Assembly (NCBI RefSeq): GCF_009811555.1 | Contig: NZ_BLIN01000005.1 | Location: 2,675,501-2,739,500, forward strand | DNA length: 64,000 nt | Direction of reading: 5' to 3' | Source of the DNA: Streptomyces caniferus | Lineage (GTDB): Bacteria; Actinomycetota; Actinomycetes; Streptomycetales; Streptomycetaceae | Shown: positions 48,991-56,989 of the stretch, piece after piece | Layout: every line of letters begins with the position of its first letter | Numbering within the stretch: the stretch's first letter is position 1 | Translations under genes and position numbers: made by a program | Notes under the pieces: model-generated | Told to the model about the DNA's origin: nothing | The model's input: the letters and a program-made list of their open reading frames with translations, nothing else | Databases searched by the model: none

Positions 48991-49607
48991 CGGTGCCGGA
49001 GGTCTATCGAATCGCCGATGCCATGCCGCCGCACTTTCACGTCCTGGTGCTCCTCGCCGCGTTCACCGGGCTGCGCTTCGGCGAGCTGGCAGCATTGCAG
49101 CGTCATGACGTCGACCTGGAGCGGCGCACGATCTCGGTCCGCCGGTCACAGGCCGAGACCCGCACCCAGGGCCTGACGATCACGGCCCCGAAGAGCGGCG
49201 CCGGCATTCGTACCGTGGCGTTCCCCGCCTCGCTGGTCGACGAGCTGGCGGCCCACCTCAGCCAACATGTCGAGCCGGGGCGGTCCGGCTTGGTCTTCGT
49301 CGGGCAGCGGGGCGGCCGGTTACGGCGGAACAACATCAGAAGGGTCTGGCTCCAGGCGCTTCGTGCCGCTGGCCTGTCGGACGTTCACTTCCACGACCTT
49401 CGCCGTACCGGGAACACTCTGGCTGCGACCGGCGGCGCCACGACCTGCGAGCTGATGCACCGAATGGGCCACTCGTCGGTACGGGCGGCGCTGATCTACC
49501 AGCATCTGGTCAACGGCTGTGATCAAGCGATCGCCGATCACGTCGACGAGCAGATCCAGCGGTCGAGGCGAGACCGGGGCGGCTCGGACGGGCTATCTGG
49601 CACGTGA
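48939..49607 (+). pseudogene. Tyrosine integrase, N-terminally truncated catalytic half
   Basis: Reading from about 48939 the frame gives CRIKGAGAPKTAERPYLTVP and then the full catalytic domain. The catalytic residues are Arg in FTGLRFGEL, Lys in TAPKSGAGIRT, His-x-x-Arg in HDLRRTGNTLAA, His in RMGHSSVRA and nucleophile Tyr in ALIYQHL. The usual N-terminal arm-binding and core-binding domains, some 170 residues, are absent, because upstream sequence belongs to the translocase gene in another frame. A GTG at 48993 could start a 204-residue fragment. The end lies 104 bp before attR, the normal place for an AICE int gene. Confidence 0.88.
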
Positions 49608-49650
49608 GTGGCACGCCCCCGCTCGACACCGTCCGCCACAGAAAACGATC

Positions 49651-49692
49651 AAGGCCCAGGAATCCGAATTCGCACCGGATGACCTGGGCCTT
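49651..49692. terminator. Hairpin terminator between int and tRNA-Val
   Basis: AAGGCCCAGG and ATCCG pair with CGGAT and CCTGGGCCTT in an extended stem followed by TGTCG. It can end the int transcript on the plus strand and, in reverse, lies beyond the tRNA 3' end. Confidence 0.8.
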
Positions 49693-49710
49693 TGTCGTTT
49701 GCGTGGTGAG

Positions 49711-49752
49711 TGGGCACAGCAGGATTTGAACCTGCGACATCTGCTTTGTAAG
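49711..49752. repeat. attR: 42-bp core shared with attL
   Basis: TGGGCACAGCAGGATTTGAA and the following 22 nt, to TTTGTAAG, are identical to 35027-35068. They form the 3' half of the intact tRNA-Val gene on the minus strand. Confidence 0.93.
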
Positions 49753-49782
49753 AGCAGCGCTCTACCGCTGAGCTATGCGCCC
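49711..49782 (-). tRNA. tRNA-Val (anticodon UAC)
   Basis: The minus strand reads GGGCGCATAGCTCAGCGGTA onward and folds into a cloverleaf. It has an acceptor stem GGGCGCA/TGTGCCC, a D arm GCTC/GAGC, an anticodon stem CTGCT/AGCAG with loop CTTACAA (anticodon TAC), and a T arm with GTTCAAATC. The last nucleotide before CCA addition is A. CCA is not encoded. The 3' half was re-created by the element on integration. Confidence 0.95.
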
Positions 49783-49924
49783 TGGTCGAGCCGACAGACT
49801 ACCTTGCCTCCAGGGCCGAACGGCAAACCAGTGCTCGAAGTGCGAACTCACCGGCCGGTGTGTTCGTTTCCGGTGAGTGGGAGAATGACATTCGGTCCTG
49901 GGGCGATCCGATCGGGAGAGGGAA

Positions 49925-51310
49925 GTGACGGCGACAGAGACGCAGCCGCATGAGCAGCGAGAACGCCGTCGCGTCCGTGGGGGTCCGCTCCGGGATGTGA
50001 TGGGACTCGTGTTGTTGCCGTTGCCGTTGTTGGTGGCGATGGTGCCGATGTCGTTCGCGGGTGGGGGGACCCGTCGCTGGTTCGGGCGCGGGGAGAGTCA
50101 GCGGGCCGATGCGCAGGCCGCGAAGGACGCCGCGGCAGCCGCGTTCTACGAGCTGGACACCGCACACCGTGACCTGCGGATCTCCATAGAGACGATCACC
50201 GCCGTCGACGATTCGCCGGCCGCGCGGAAGGCCGCGGCGGACTACGAGGGCTTCGGCCGGCGGATCGACGAGGTGAGTCAGCAGTACATCACCGCGGTCG
50301 ACTCCCACGATCTGGACCGTGACGATCTGGACGGCGCCGCGGTGGCGCGGGCGCGCGCCGATCTGACGCGGGCCAAGGAGGAGCTGGATCGCGTCAAGGG
50401 CGAGCTCGAGCGGTTCGCGCAAGGGCTCGGGCCCCTGCTGCAGACCGCCGAGACGCAGCTGGCGCGGCTGGCTCCGGCCGTGGAGCGGGCGCGGCAGGCG
50501 CTGCTGGCGGCGAGCAATGCACTGGACGCGGTCCGTGCGCAGGGGCTGCGGGCCGATGATCTCGCGAGCCGGCTGGCGGCGCTGGGGCCCGAGCTGACCA
50601 AGCTCAATCAGGGCGCCGGGCAGCATGGCGTACCGGAGACGATTCAACGCGCCGACGACATGGTGCGCAGGGCCGAGGACGTACGGGCCGAGGCCGAGCG
50701 GCTGCCGGGGAAAGCGGCGGAGATCGACAAGCGGCTGGTGTCGTTGCGGACCCGGGCGCAGGCGATCACGACGCGTGCCGGGAAGGTCGACCCGGTCCTC
50801 AGCGAGCTGCGGCGGCGGTACAGCGCGGCGTGCTGGCAGGACCTGCAGCAGGTACCGGAACAGGCCGCGCAGTCGGTCCAGCAGGCCGAGATCAAACTGC
50901 AGGAGGCGCAGCGGGCGCGGGACGAGCAGCGCTGGGCGGACGCCACGAGCCGGCTGGCGACCGTACGGGCCCTGCTGGACGGCACCGACGAGGCGGTCTC
51001 GGCGGCCGGTGACCGGCTGCAACGCCTCGACGCGGTCTCGTTCGACCGGCAGAAGGAGGTCGAGCGGACACGCTTCGCGATCCGGGATGCGCAGCGGCTG
51101 GCGATGTCCGGGCGCAGCACCCCCGATCCGCGGCATGCCGGGCCCCTGGACGACGCGGTGGCGCGGCTGGACCGTGCGGTCGCGGGCCTGGAGGGACGGC
51201 ACCCGGACTGGTGGCACTTCCTGACGGAGACCGAGGCGGTACGGCAGACGGCCGCCCGGGTGGTGCAGGAGATCCGCGAGACCAGGGGCGGCCCGGGGTC
51301 CGGCGGCTGA
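49925..51310 (+). CDS. Membrane-anchored long coiled-coil protein
   Basis: The 461-residue protein has a short basic N-terminus (EQRERRRVRGGPLR), one membrane helix (VMGLVLLPLPLLVAMVPMSFAG), and then about 370 residues of heptad-rich Ala/Glu/Arg/Leu sequence. Examples are DLTRAKEELDRVKGELERF and EQAAQSVQQAEIKLQEAQRA. These make a long, probably cytoplasmic coiled coil reminiscent of tubulin-like or DivIVA/Scy-type scaffold proteins. The GTG at 49925 follows GGGAGAGGGAA. It is the first chromosomal gene to the right of the tRNA. Structural or septal roles are suggested only by shape. Confidence 0.78.
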   Translation: MTATETQPHEQRERRRVRGGPLRDVMGLVLLPLPLLVAMVPMSFAGGGTRRWFGRGESQRADAQAAKDAAAAAFYELDTAHRDLRISIETITAVDDSPAARKAAADYEGFGRRIDEVSQQYITAVDSHDLDRDDLDGAAVARARADLTRAKEELDRVKGELERFAQGLGPLLQTAETQLARLAPAVERARQALLAASNALDAVRAQGLRADDLASRLAALGPELTKLNQGAGQHGVPETIQRADDMVRRAEDVRAEAERLPGKAAEIDKRLVSLRTRAQAITTRAGKVDPVLSELRRRYSAACWQDLQQVPEQAAQSVQQAEIKLQEAQRARDEQRWADATSRLATVRALLDGTDEAVSAAGDRLQRLDAVSFDRQKEVERTRFAIRDAQRLAMSGRSTPDPRHAGPLDDAVARLDRAVAGLEGRHPDWWHFLTETEAVRQTAARVVQEIRETRGGPGSGG

Positions 51311-51519
51311 GACTCCGGGGAAACAGCCAGGACTCCGGGCCGGCGGCTGGGGCGCTGGGTGGTGGCTGAGGCCGATGGCCCGGGCCGCAGGCAAAGAGCC
51401 CTGCCTTGGATCACGGCGTGCATGCGCGGCCCCCGGGCGCGATGGCGTGATGTCCCGCGTGGGCGGATCCTGGAGAGAAGTACGGCCCAGGCGGCATACC
51501 TGCGCGAAGGAGGCCGGAG

Positions 51520-52269
51520 ATGGCTACTGGGGCTACTGGCCAGACCCTGCACGGGCCCTCGAACCCATTTCACCGGACGAAGACGCACCACACCCGGCTC
51601 GATGAGCATCTGCCCGTGGACCACCGGCTCAGCAAGATCTACCGCATCGGCGCGGGGCTGATGGGCTTGGTGCTGATCGCCTTCGGCGTCCTCGGACTGG
51701 CCCACCACATCGGCTTCTTCGACACCGGCGGCGACACCGTTGCCGGGCTGAACACCAACGGTTCCCTGAGCGTCCTCTCGATCGTCGTCGGCGCGATCCT
51801 CGTCGCCGGGATGGTGATCGGCGGGAACGTCGCCTCGACCCTCAACATCGTGTTCGGCGGCCTCTTCCTCCTGAGCGGCTTCGTGAACCTGGCACTGCTG
51901 CAGACCGACGCGAACTTCCTCGCCTTCCAGCTCCAGAATGTCCTCTTCAGCTTCGTGGTCGGACTGATGCTGCTGGTCTTCGGGATGTACGGGAGGGTCA
52001 GCGGCGGCCTCACGCACGACAATCCGTATTGGCGCGCCCGCCACCCGGAGGAAGCGGAACAGTTCGACCGTGGACAGCTGCGTCCCGTCTCGGGCATGAC
52101 GGCCGCACGGCAGTCGGCGCGGGTCAGGATGCAAGGTGCCTCGCATGCGGGCCGCGGGTCGATCGGCGCCGGCACCAGCGGGAGCAGGTCCCGCACGGGT
52201 ACGGGCCTCGGCGCGGGTACCGGCTCCGGCGCCCGTACGGACACCCGGACCGGCGGCAAGAAGCCCTGA
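51520..52269 (+). CDS. DUF4383 family membrane protein
   Basis: The 249-residue protein contains four membrane helices in its central part: YRIGAGLMGLVLIAFGVLGL, LSVLSIVVGAILVAGMVIGG, TLNIVFGGLFLLSGFVNLAL and FSFVVGLMLLVFGMYG. The conserved NPYWRARHPE follows the last helix, the DUF4383 signature. Charged ends flank them: a His/Thr-rich start and a low-complexity Gly/Thr/Arg tail of about 45 residues. GGAGGCCGGAG precedes the ATG. The function of DUF4383 is unknown. A very stable hairpin follows the gene. Confidence 0.85.
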   Translation: MATGATGQTLHGPSNPFHRTKTHHTRLDEHLPVDHRLSKIYRIGAGLMGLVLIAFGVLGLAHHIGFFDTGGDTVAGLNTNGSLSVLSIVVGAILVAGMVIGGNVASTLNIVFGGLFLLSGFVNLALLQTDANFLAFQLQNVLFSFVVGLMLLVFGMYGRVSGGLTHDNPYWRARHPEEAEQFDRGQLRPVSGMTAARQSARVRMQGASHAGRGSIGAGTSGSRSRTGTGLGAGTGSGARTDTRTGGKKP

Positions 52270-52282
52270 GCCGGGGTGGAGA

Positions 52283-52330
52283 CGTCAGGGCGTACCGAGG
52301 TGGGAATGGGGTGCTCGGTACGCCCTGACG
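52283..52330 (+). terminator. Hairpin terminator after the DUF4383 gene
   Basis: A 17-bp perfect stem (CGTCAGGGCGTACCGAG and complement) closes a 14-nt loop, 14 nt after the stop codon. The rest of the interval to 52492 contains GC-rich CACGGCCGGTG-like repeats and no gene. Confidence 0.88.
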
Positions 52331-52492
52331 GCTGGGGTGGGGACACGGCCGGTGGGGAAACGGCCGGTGTGGTCGCACGGTTCCGGTGTGCTCGCACGGT
52401 GGGAGTGCTCGCCCGGCTGGAGGGGTCGCCCGGCTGAGGGAGAGCGGGCAGGGGCCTGGGGGGCAAGGAGAGCAGGGAGCAGGGAGCACACG

Positions 52493-53197
52493 ATGAGCCG
52501 TTCGGGGCACGACGCCTCCTCCACGGGGCACGGTCTTCACCATGCGGCGGTCGAAGCGCTCGCCGAGCGGATCCTCAAGGGCACGTACGGTGAGGGCGAC
52601 AGCCTCGTCATGACGGAGGTGCAGGCGGAGCTGGACGTGACCCAGACCGTGCTGCGCGAGGCGATCAAGGTGCTGACCACGAAAGGTCTCCTCGACACCG
52701 ACGAGAGGCGTGGCACGTTCGTCCGCCCCCGGGAGGACTGGAACCTGCTGGATTCGGACGTGCTGCGCTGGAAGCTCGCGGCCGGCGTCTCGTCCGACTT
52801 CTTCGCCGATGTGCTCGAACTGCGCCGGTCCATCGAGCCCGCGGCGGCCGCGCTCGCCGCGGAGCGCCGTACCGACGACGACCTGGTGGCACTGGACGCC
52901 GCGCTCGCCACGATGGGCGCGACCGCACGCGATCCGGTACTGCTCGTGCGCGCCGATGCGTCGTTCCACACGGCGATGCTGCTCGCGTCGAACAATCGCT
53001 TCTACGCGCAGATGCGCCGGGTGATCGTGCCGGTGCTCGTCCAGCGCGACCGGGACGTGTTGGCGGCGGACGGCGCGTCCGAGCATCCGCATGCGGCCCA
53101 TGCCGCGGTGGTCGAGGCCGTACGGAACCGGGACGTGGACGGGGCCTATGTGGCGATGCTCGAACTGCTCGATCTGTCGGCGCGGGAGCATCCGTAG
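52493..53197 (+). CDS. FadR/FCD-type GntR regulator of galactonate use (DgoR-like)
   Basis: The 234-residue protein joins a GntR winged helix (HAAVEALAERILKGTYGEGD, with LDVTQTVLREAIKVLTTKG as recognition region) to an all-helical FCD domain. In the latter, Asp/His metal ligands are visible in RADASFHTAMLLASNN and SEHPHAAHAAVVEAV. AGGGAG lies before the ATG at 52493. It is encoded 180 bp ahead of a galactonate dehydratase gene on the same strand, as DgoR is in enterobacterial dgo operons, so it is very likely the local repressor, induced by D-galactonate. A specific operator could not be picked out by eye. Confidence 0.88.
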   Translation: MSRSGHDASSTGHGLHHAAVEALAERILKGTYGEGDSLVMTEVQAELDVTQTVLREAIKVLTTKGLLDTDERRGTFVRPREDWNLLDSDVLRWKLAAGVSSDFFADVLELRRSIEPAAAALAAERRTDDDLVALDAALATMGATARDPVLLVRADASFHTAMLLASNNRFYAQMRRVIVPVLVQRDRDVLAADGASEHPHAAHAAVVEAVRNRDVDGAYVAMLELLDLSAREHP

Positions 53198-53376
53198 TTG
53201 TAGGGCCGCGGGAGGGGCGGGGGTGCGGCCGTGAGCGGAGGCGGGAGCGCACCGCAGGCGGCCCGGCACCGGTTATCGCATCGGCCCGCGCGGGCAGAAC
53301 ACCGCGCACGGGCCGGGCGCCACCACCACGCGCCGCACGGGCCGTCCCCCCGCACTCCGGAAGAACGGACCGGCCC

Positions 53377-54522
53377 ATGAAGATCAGCCGCATCGAGACG
53401 TTCCTCGCCCCGCCGCGCTGGATGTTCGTACGGGTGGAGACCGATGAGGGCGTCGTCGGCTGGGGCGAGCCGGTGGTGGAGGGGCGGGCCGAGCCGGTGC
53501 GGGCGGCGGTGGAGGTGCTGTCGGAGTACCTTCTGGGCCAGGATCCGGCGCGTATCGAGGACCACTGGCAGGTCATGACCAAAGGCGGGTTCTACCGCGG
53601 CGGGCCCGTCCTGTCGTCCGCCGTCGCCGGCCTGGACCAGGCGTTGTGGGACATCAAGGGGAAGCGGCACGGCCTCCCCGTCCACCAGCTGCTGGGCGGA
53701 CCGGTCCGCGAGCAGATCCGCGCATACGCCTGGGTCGGCGGCGACGAGCCGCATGCCGTCCGCGACGCGGTCACCGCGCAGGTGGAGGCGGGTTTCACCG
53801 CCGTCAAGATGAACGGCTGCGGCCGGATGACGCCGGTGGCGACCCGCGCCGAGGTACGGGAATGCCTGCTGCGCGCCGAGACCGCGCGTGAAGTACTCGG
53901 CGACGAACGGGACTTCGGCCTCGACTTCCACGGCCGGGTCTCGCCCGCCAACGCCCGCAGGCTCCTCCCCCTGCTGGCCGATTACGCACCGATGTTCGTC
54001 GAGGAGCCGGTGCTCAGCGACTACCTGCAAGCCCTCCCCGACCTCGTCAACGCCTCCAACATCCCCCTCGCACTCGGTGAACGTCTCTTCACCCGAAGAG
54101 AGTTCCTGGCTCCGCTCCAGGCCGGCGTCGCGATCCTCCAGCCCGATATCTCGCATGCGGGCGGCATCTCCGAGCTGCGCCGGATCGCCGCGCTCGCGGA
54201 GGTGTACGGGGCCCAGCTCGCCCCGCACTGCCCGCTCGGTCCGGTCGCGCTCGCCGCCAGCCTCCAAGTCGCCTTCACCACCCCGAATTTCCTCATCCAG
54301 GAGCAGTCCATCGGGATCCACTACAACCAGGGCGCCGAGCTGCTGGACTACGTGGTGGACCCGGAGCCGTTCCGCTTCCACGGCGGGTCGCTGCTGCGGA
54401 CCGACCGGCCCGGGCTCGGCGTGGAGGTGGACGAGGCCGCGGTGCGGGCGGCGGACGAGCGCGGTCACGCCTGGCGGAACCCCGTGTGGCGCCATGAGGA
54501 CGGGGCGTTCGCCGAGTGGTGA
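53377..54522 (+). CDS. dgoD: D-galactonate dehydratase (enolase superfamily, DgoD-type)
   Basis: The 381-residue enzyme converts D-galactonate to 2-keto-3-deoxy-D-galactonate. The N-terminal capping domain begins MKISRIETFLAPPRWMF, and the barrel carries the metal ligands Asp in FGLDFHGRVS, Glu in MFVEEPVLS and Glu in ALGERLFTR. The general base His of the D-x-H-G-R motif and a second catalytic His in LAPHCPLGPV match galactonate dehydratases and distinguish them from mandelate racemases. Length is exactly usual. GGAAG precedes the ATG. The regulator upstream and the aldolase and kinase downstream complete the De Ley-Doudoroff D-galactonate pathway. Confidence 0.92.
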   Translation: MKISRIETFLAPPRWMFVRVETDEGVVGWGEPVVEGRAEPVRAAVEVLSEYLLGQDPARIEDHWQVMTKGGFYRGGPVLSSAVAGLDQALWDIKGKRHGLPVHQLLGGPVREQIRAYAWVGGDEPHAVRDAVTAQVEAGFTAVKMNGCGRMTPVATRAEVRECLLRAETAREVLGDERDFGLDFHGRVSPANARRLLPLLADYAPMFVEEPVLSDYLQALPDLVNASNIPLALGERLFTRREFLAPLQAGVAILQPDISHAGGISELRRIAALAEVYGAQLAPHCPLGPVALAASLQVAFTTPNFLIQEQSIGIHYNQGAELLDYVVDPEPFRFHGGSLLRTDRPGLGVEVDEAAVRAADERGHAWRNPVWRHEDGAFAEW

Positions 54523-54852
54523 GGCGGACGACGGTGAACCGCGCGTGAGCCGAAGGGTGAGCCGGACTGCGGGGGGGGCGCACGCGGGTCCGGGGTCCGG
54601 GGTCCGGAGCCGTGGCCCGCTCCCGCTCCGTGCGACGAACGGCACGACGCACAAGGCGCCGCACGACGAACAAGGCACCACGCACGACGCACGTGCAGGT
54701 CACCCCGCAGCCAGCCCTGGGCCCGCCCCATGCGGCACGCCCGGCACGCCCGTCAGCCCGGCCCGGAATAATCGAAAGTGTCACCCGCGTGCCCGAACGA
54801 CCCAGCCGCGCAGTACGCACGCGGCGGGGTGCAGGAGAAAGCAGGAAACGCC
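54523..54852. other. Gene-free interval inside the dgo cluster
   Basis: No gene is visible in about 330 bp. The interval includes a G9 run with a CCGGGGTCCGG direct repeat around 54590-54606. A second promoter for the aldolase and kinase may lie near 54760-54840. Confidence 0.4.
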
Positions 54853-55473
54853 ATGGACCTCAGCACAGCACTCCGGGCCGAGCGGCTGGTCGCCATCGTC
54901 CGGGGCAGAGATGCGGAGGCGTCCTTCCGTACGGTCATGGCGCTGGCGGAAGCAGGCCTTCCGCTGATCGAGATCTCGCTCAGCGGAAAGGACGCCCTCA
55001 CCGTGATCCGACGGGCGCGCGCCGAGCTCGGCGACGCGGCCTGGCTCGGTGCCGGCACCATCCTGACCGCGGCCGACGCCCGGCGCGCCGCCGAGGCCGG
55101 GGCGAATCTCATCGTCACGCCCGGTCTGGGAGCCGGCCTGGAGGAGTCCGTACGCCAGGGGCTGCCGACGCTCGCCGGGGTGATGACGCCGTCCGAGGTG
55201 ATCGCGGCCGACGCGCTGGGCGTCTCGGCCCTGAAGTTGTTCCCGGCGTCGGTCGGCGGGCCCGCGTATCTGCGGGCGTTGCGCGCCCCCTTCCCCGAGC
55301 TGCCGTTCGTGCCGGTCGGTGGCGTGGACGCAGCCGCCGCGGAGGCGTACTTCGCCGCCGGCGCGGTGGCGGTGGGCGTCGGCTCGCCGCTGGTCGGGGA
55401 CGCGGCGGACGGCGGCGATCTGGACGGGCTGCGCAAGCGCGCGGCGGAGTTCAGGGCGGTGTGCGCACGATGA
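54853..55473 (+). CDS. dgoA: 2-dehydro-3-deoxy-6-phosphogalactonate aldolase (KDPGal aldolase)
   Basis: The 206-residue class I aldolase cleaves KDPGal to pyruvate and glyceraldehyde-3-phosphate. The catalytic Glu sits in GLPLIEISLSGKDAL, the conserved loop is LGAGTILTAADARRAAEAGA, the Schiff-base Lys is in VSALKLFPASVGGPA, and the phosphate-binding turn is VPVGGVDAAAAEAYF. This is the normal length for the KDPG/KDPGal aldolase family. Position next to dgoD favours the galactonate variant over Entner-Doudoroff KDPG aldolase. The ATG at 54853 has GCAGGAAAC upstream. Its stop overlaps the kinase start (ATGA), so the two are co-translated. Confidence 0.9.
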   Translation: MDLSTALRAERLVAIVRGRDAEASFRTVMALAEAGLPLIEISLSGKDALTVIRRARAELGDAAWLGAGTILTAADARRAAEAGANLIVTPGLGAGLEESVRQGLPTLAGVMTPSEVIAADALGVSALKLFPASVGGPAYLRALRAPFPELPFVPVGGVDAAAAEAYFAAGAVAVGVGSPLVGDAADGGDLDGLRKRAAEFRAVCAR

Positions 55474-56684
55474 CGGCGCAGCCGGTTTCCGGGGGCGGGG
55501 AGGCGCAGGACGGGGGCGCCGCTCCCCTCCCCGAGGCCACCCCGGGCCGTCCACGGGTCCCCCGGCACCCGGGCCGCCCGGACGTCTTCACCTTCGGCGA
55601 GACCATGGTCGCGCTGCGCGGCAGCGGCCCGCTGAAGCTCGGCGGCACGATGCAGGTCTCCGTCGCCGGAGCGGAGAGCAATGTCGCGATCGGGCTGGCC
55701 CGGCTCGGGCACAGCGTCCGCTGGGCGGGCGCGGTCGGCGAGGACGAGGCGGGTCAGCTGGTGCTGCGGACGCTGCGCGCCGAGGGCGTCGAGGTGTCCG
55801 GGGCCTCGACCGATCAAGACGCCCCCACCGGGCTGCTCCTCTTCGAGCCGCGGCTGCCCGAGGTCACCCGGGTCCACTACTACCGTGCGGGATCGGCCGG
55901 CTCGCGGCTCACGGCAGACGTGATCGACCGCGCCTTCCGCGCAGCCCCGCCCACCGTCCTGCACCTCACGGGCATCACCCCGGCGCTCAGCCCCACGGCT
56001 CGCTCGGCGGCCCTGCGATCCCTCCAACTGGCCCGCGAGCACGGCTCCTTGGTCTGTCTCGACGTCAACTTCCGCGCCCGGCTGTGGACCGCCGAGGAAG
56101 CCTGTGCGGTCCTCCGCGAGTGGATTCCCCACGTGGATGTCCTGATCGCCTCCGATGACGAGCTCCCGCTGTGCCTGCCGGGAGGCGGGGGTGCGATGCC
56201 CGCGCCGCAAAGCGGGGGTGCGGGGCCCGCGCCGGAAGGCGGCTACCGGGAGACCTCGCCGGACCGGGAGCGCACCCCGGACGGACCGCAGAGCTCGGAG
56301 GCACCCTCGGGACCAGCCGACAACAACGAACCCACCAACCCCCCTCTCCCCACCATCGCCGCACAGGCCAAACTCCTCCTGGACCTCGGCGTCGACGAGA
56401 TCGTGGTCAAACTCGGCGCGGAAGGAGCAACGGCCTACACCCACGGGGGCTCCCTGCACCAGCCCGCCAAGACAGTGCGAGCCGTCGATGCCGTAGGGGC
56501 CGGCGACGCCTTCGTGGCGGGCTATCTGTCGGCGCTGCTGGACAGCGAGGAGCCGGCCGGGTGCCTGGAGCGCGCCGTCACCACCGGAGCGTTCGCCGTC
56601 GCGTCCCCCGGCGACTGGGAGGGCGCGCCGACCCGTGCGGAGCTGGGCATGCTGGGCGCGCCGCCCGGCACCGTCGTCCGCTGA
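55470..56684 (+). CDS. PfkB-family 2-keto-3-deoxy-galactonate/gluconate kinase
   Basis: The 404-residue protein is a ribokinase-fold sugar kinase: TFGETMVALRGSGPL at the start, GAESNVAIGLARLG with the substrate Gly/Asn, and VDAVGAGDAFVAGYLSALL near the end with the catalytic Asp and anion hole. It phosphorylates KDGal ahead of the aldolase, in the place taken in E. coli by the unrelated DgoK. It is about 80 residues longer than usual because of a 37-residue low-complexity N-terminal extension and a Pro/Gly/Ser-rich insertion of about 55 residues (PGGGGAMPAPQSGGAGP onward) in the middle of the fold. The gene overlaps dgoA by 4 nt. Confidence 0.88.
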   Translation: MTAQPVSGGGEAQDGGAAPLPEATPGRPRVPRHPGRPDVFTFGETMVALRGSGPLKLGGTMQVSVAGAESNVAIGLARLGHSVRWAGAVGEDEAGQLVLRTLRAEGVEVSGASTDQDAPTGLLLFEPRLPEVTRVHYYRAGSAGSRLTADVIDRAFRAAPPTVLHLTGITPALSPTARSAALRSLQLAREHGSLVCLDVNFRARLWTAEEACAVLREWIPHVDVLIASDDELPLCLPGGGGAMPAPQSGGAGPAPEGGYRETSPDRERTPDGPQSSEAPSGPADNNEPTNPPLPTIAAQAKLLLDLGVDEIVVKLGAEGATAYTHGGSLHQPAKTVRAVDAVGAGDAFVAGYLSALLDSEEPAGCLERAVTTGAFAVASPGDWEGAPTRAELGMLGAPPGTVVR

Positions 56685-56709
56685 GCGGGGCCGCGGTTAA
56701 TCTGTGCCC

Positions 56710-56931
56710 ATGCCTCGTTACGAATACCGGTGCCGCCCCTGCGACTCCACCTTCGAGCTGAACCGGCCGATGGCCGAGTCCTCCGCCCCGGCCGTGTGCC
56801 CCGAAGGCCACGAGGACACCGTGAAGCTCCTCTCCACGGTCGCCGTCGGCGGCTCCGCCTCCGCCCCCGTCCGCGCCCCGAGCGGAGGCGGCGGGGGCGG
56901 CGGCTGCTGCGGAGGCGGCTGCTGCGGCTAG
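56710..56931 (+). CDS. FmdB-type zinc-ribbon protein
   Basis: The 73-residue protein opens with PRYEYRCRPCDSTFEL, the C-x-x-C ribbon with the aromatic Y-E-Y start that defines FmdB/CxxC_CXXC_SSSS proteins. A second ligand pair is less standard: VCPEGHEDTVKLLS supplies a Cys and perhaps a His. The end is a Gly/Cys run (GGGCCGGGCCG-like), typical of actinobacterial members. The ATG at 56710 was used. FmdB was first described as a regulatory protein for formamidase, but most members have no assigned role. The stop codon is part of the following terminator stem. Confidence 0.88.
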   Translation: MPRYEYRCRPCDSTFELNRPMAESSAPAVCPEGHEDTVKLLSTVAVGGSASAPVRAPSGGGGGGGCCGGGCCG

Positions 56932-56947
56932 GGGGAGAACCCCCTAG
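56928..56947. terminator. Short hairpin between convergent FmdB and O-methyltransferase genes
   Basis: CTAGGGGG and CCCCCTAG form an 8-bp stem with an AGAA loop. The stem includes the TAG stop of the FmdB gene. A second GC hairpin (CCCCGGGG family) follows at about 56957-56983. Confidence 0.75.
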
Positions 56948-56989
56948 GGGCGCACCCCGGGGCCGCGCCGCAGCCCCGGGCCCCGGCCG

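Larger units (their letters stand above)
35027..49752. mobile_element. Degraded AICE (pSAM2-type integrative conjugative element) in tRNA-Val
   Basis: The 14.7-kb segment lies between 42-bp direct repeats, with the intact tRNA at the right end. It carries an FtsK/TraB-like translocase, a tyrosine-integrase catalytic domain next to attR, and two GntR regulators, the usual AICE parts. No replication initiator, excisionase or Spd spread gene is present. A deletion joins the translocase gene to the integrase gene. The left half holds cargo: a membrane protein, an IS, an HD/Hsp90 ATPase and an unknown gene. GC content is visibly lower in 35.4-40 kb than in the flanks. The element is probably immobile by itself. 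Confidence 0.85.

Noticed and set aside
48993..49607. Functional short integrase starting at GTG 48993
   Set aside because: The frame continues upstream without a start to an abrupt switch from translocase sequence. The missing N-terminal domains are needed for att-site binding in this family, so a deletion remnant is more likely.
54612..55469. Extension of the PfkB kinase frame upstream through the whole aldolase gene
   Set aside because: The in-frame upstream sequence is Arg/Gly-rich antisense-like material in another frame of dgoA. The ATG at 55470 overlaps the dgoA stop in a normal ATGA coupling.
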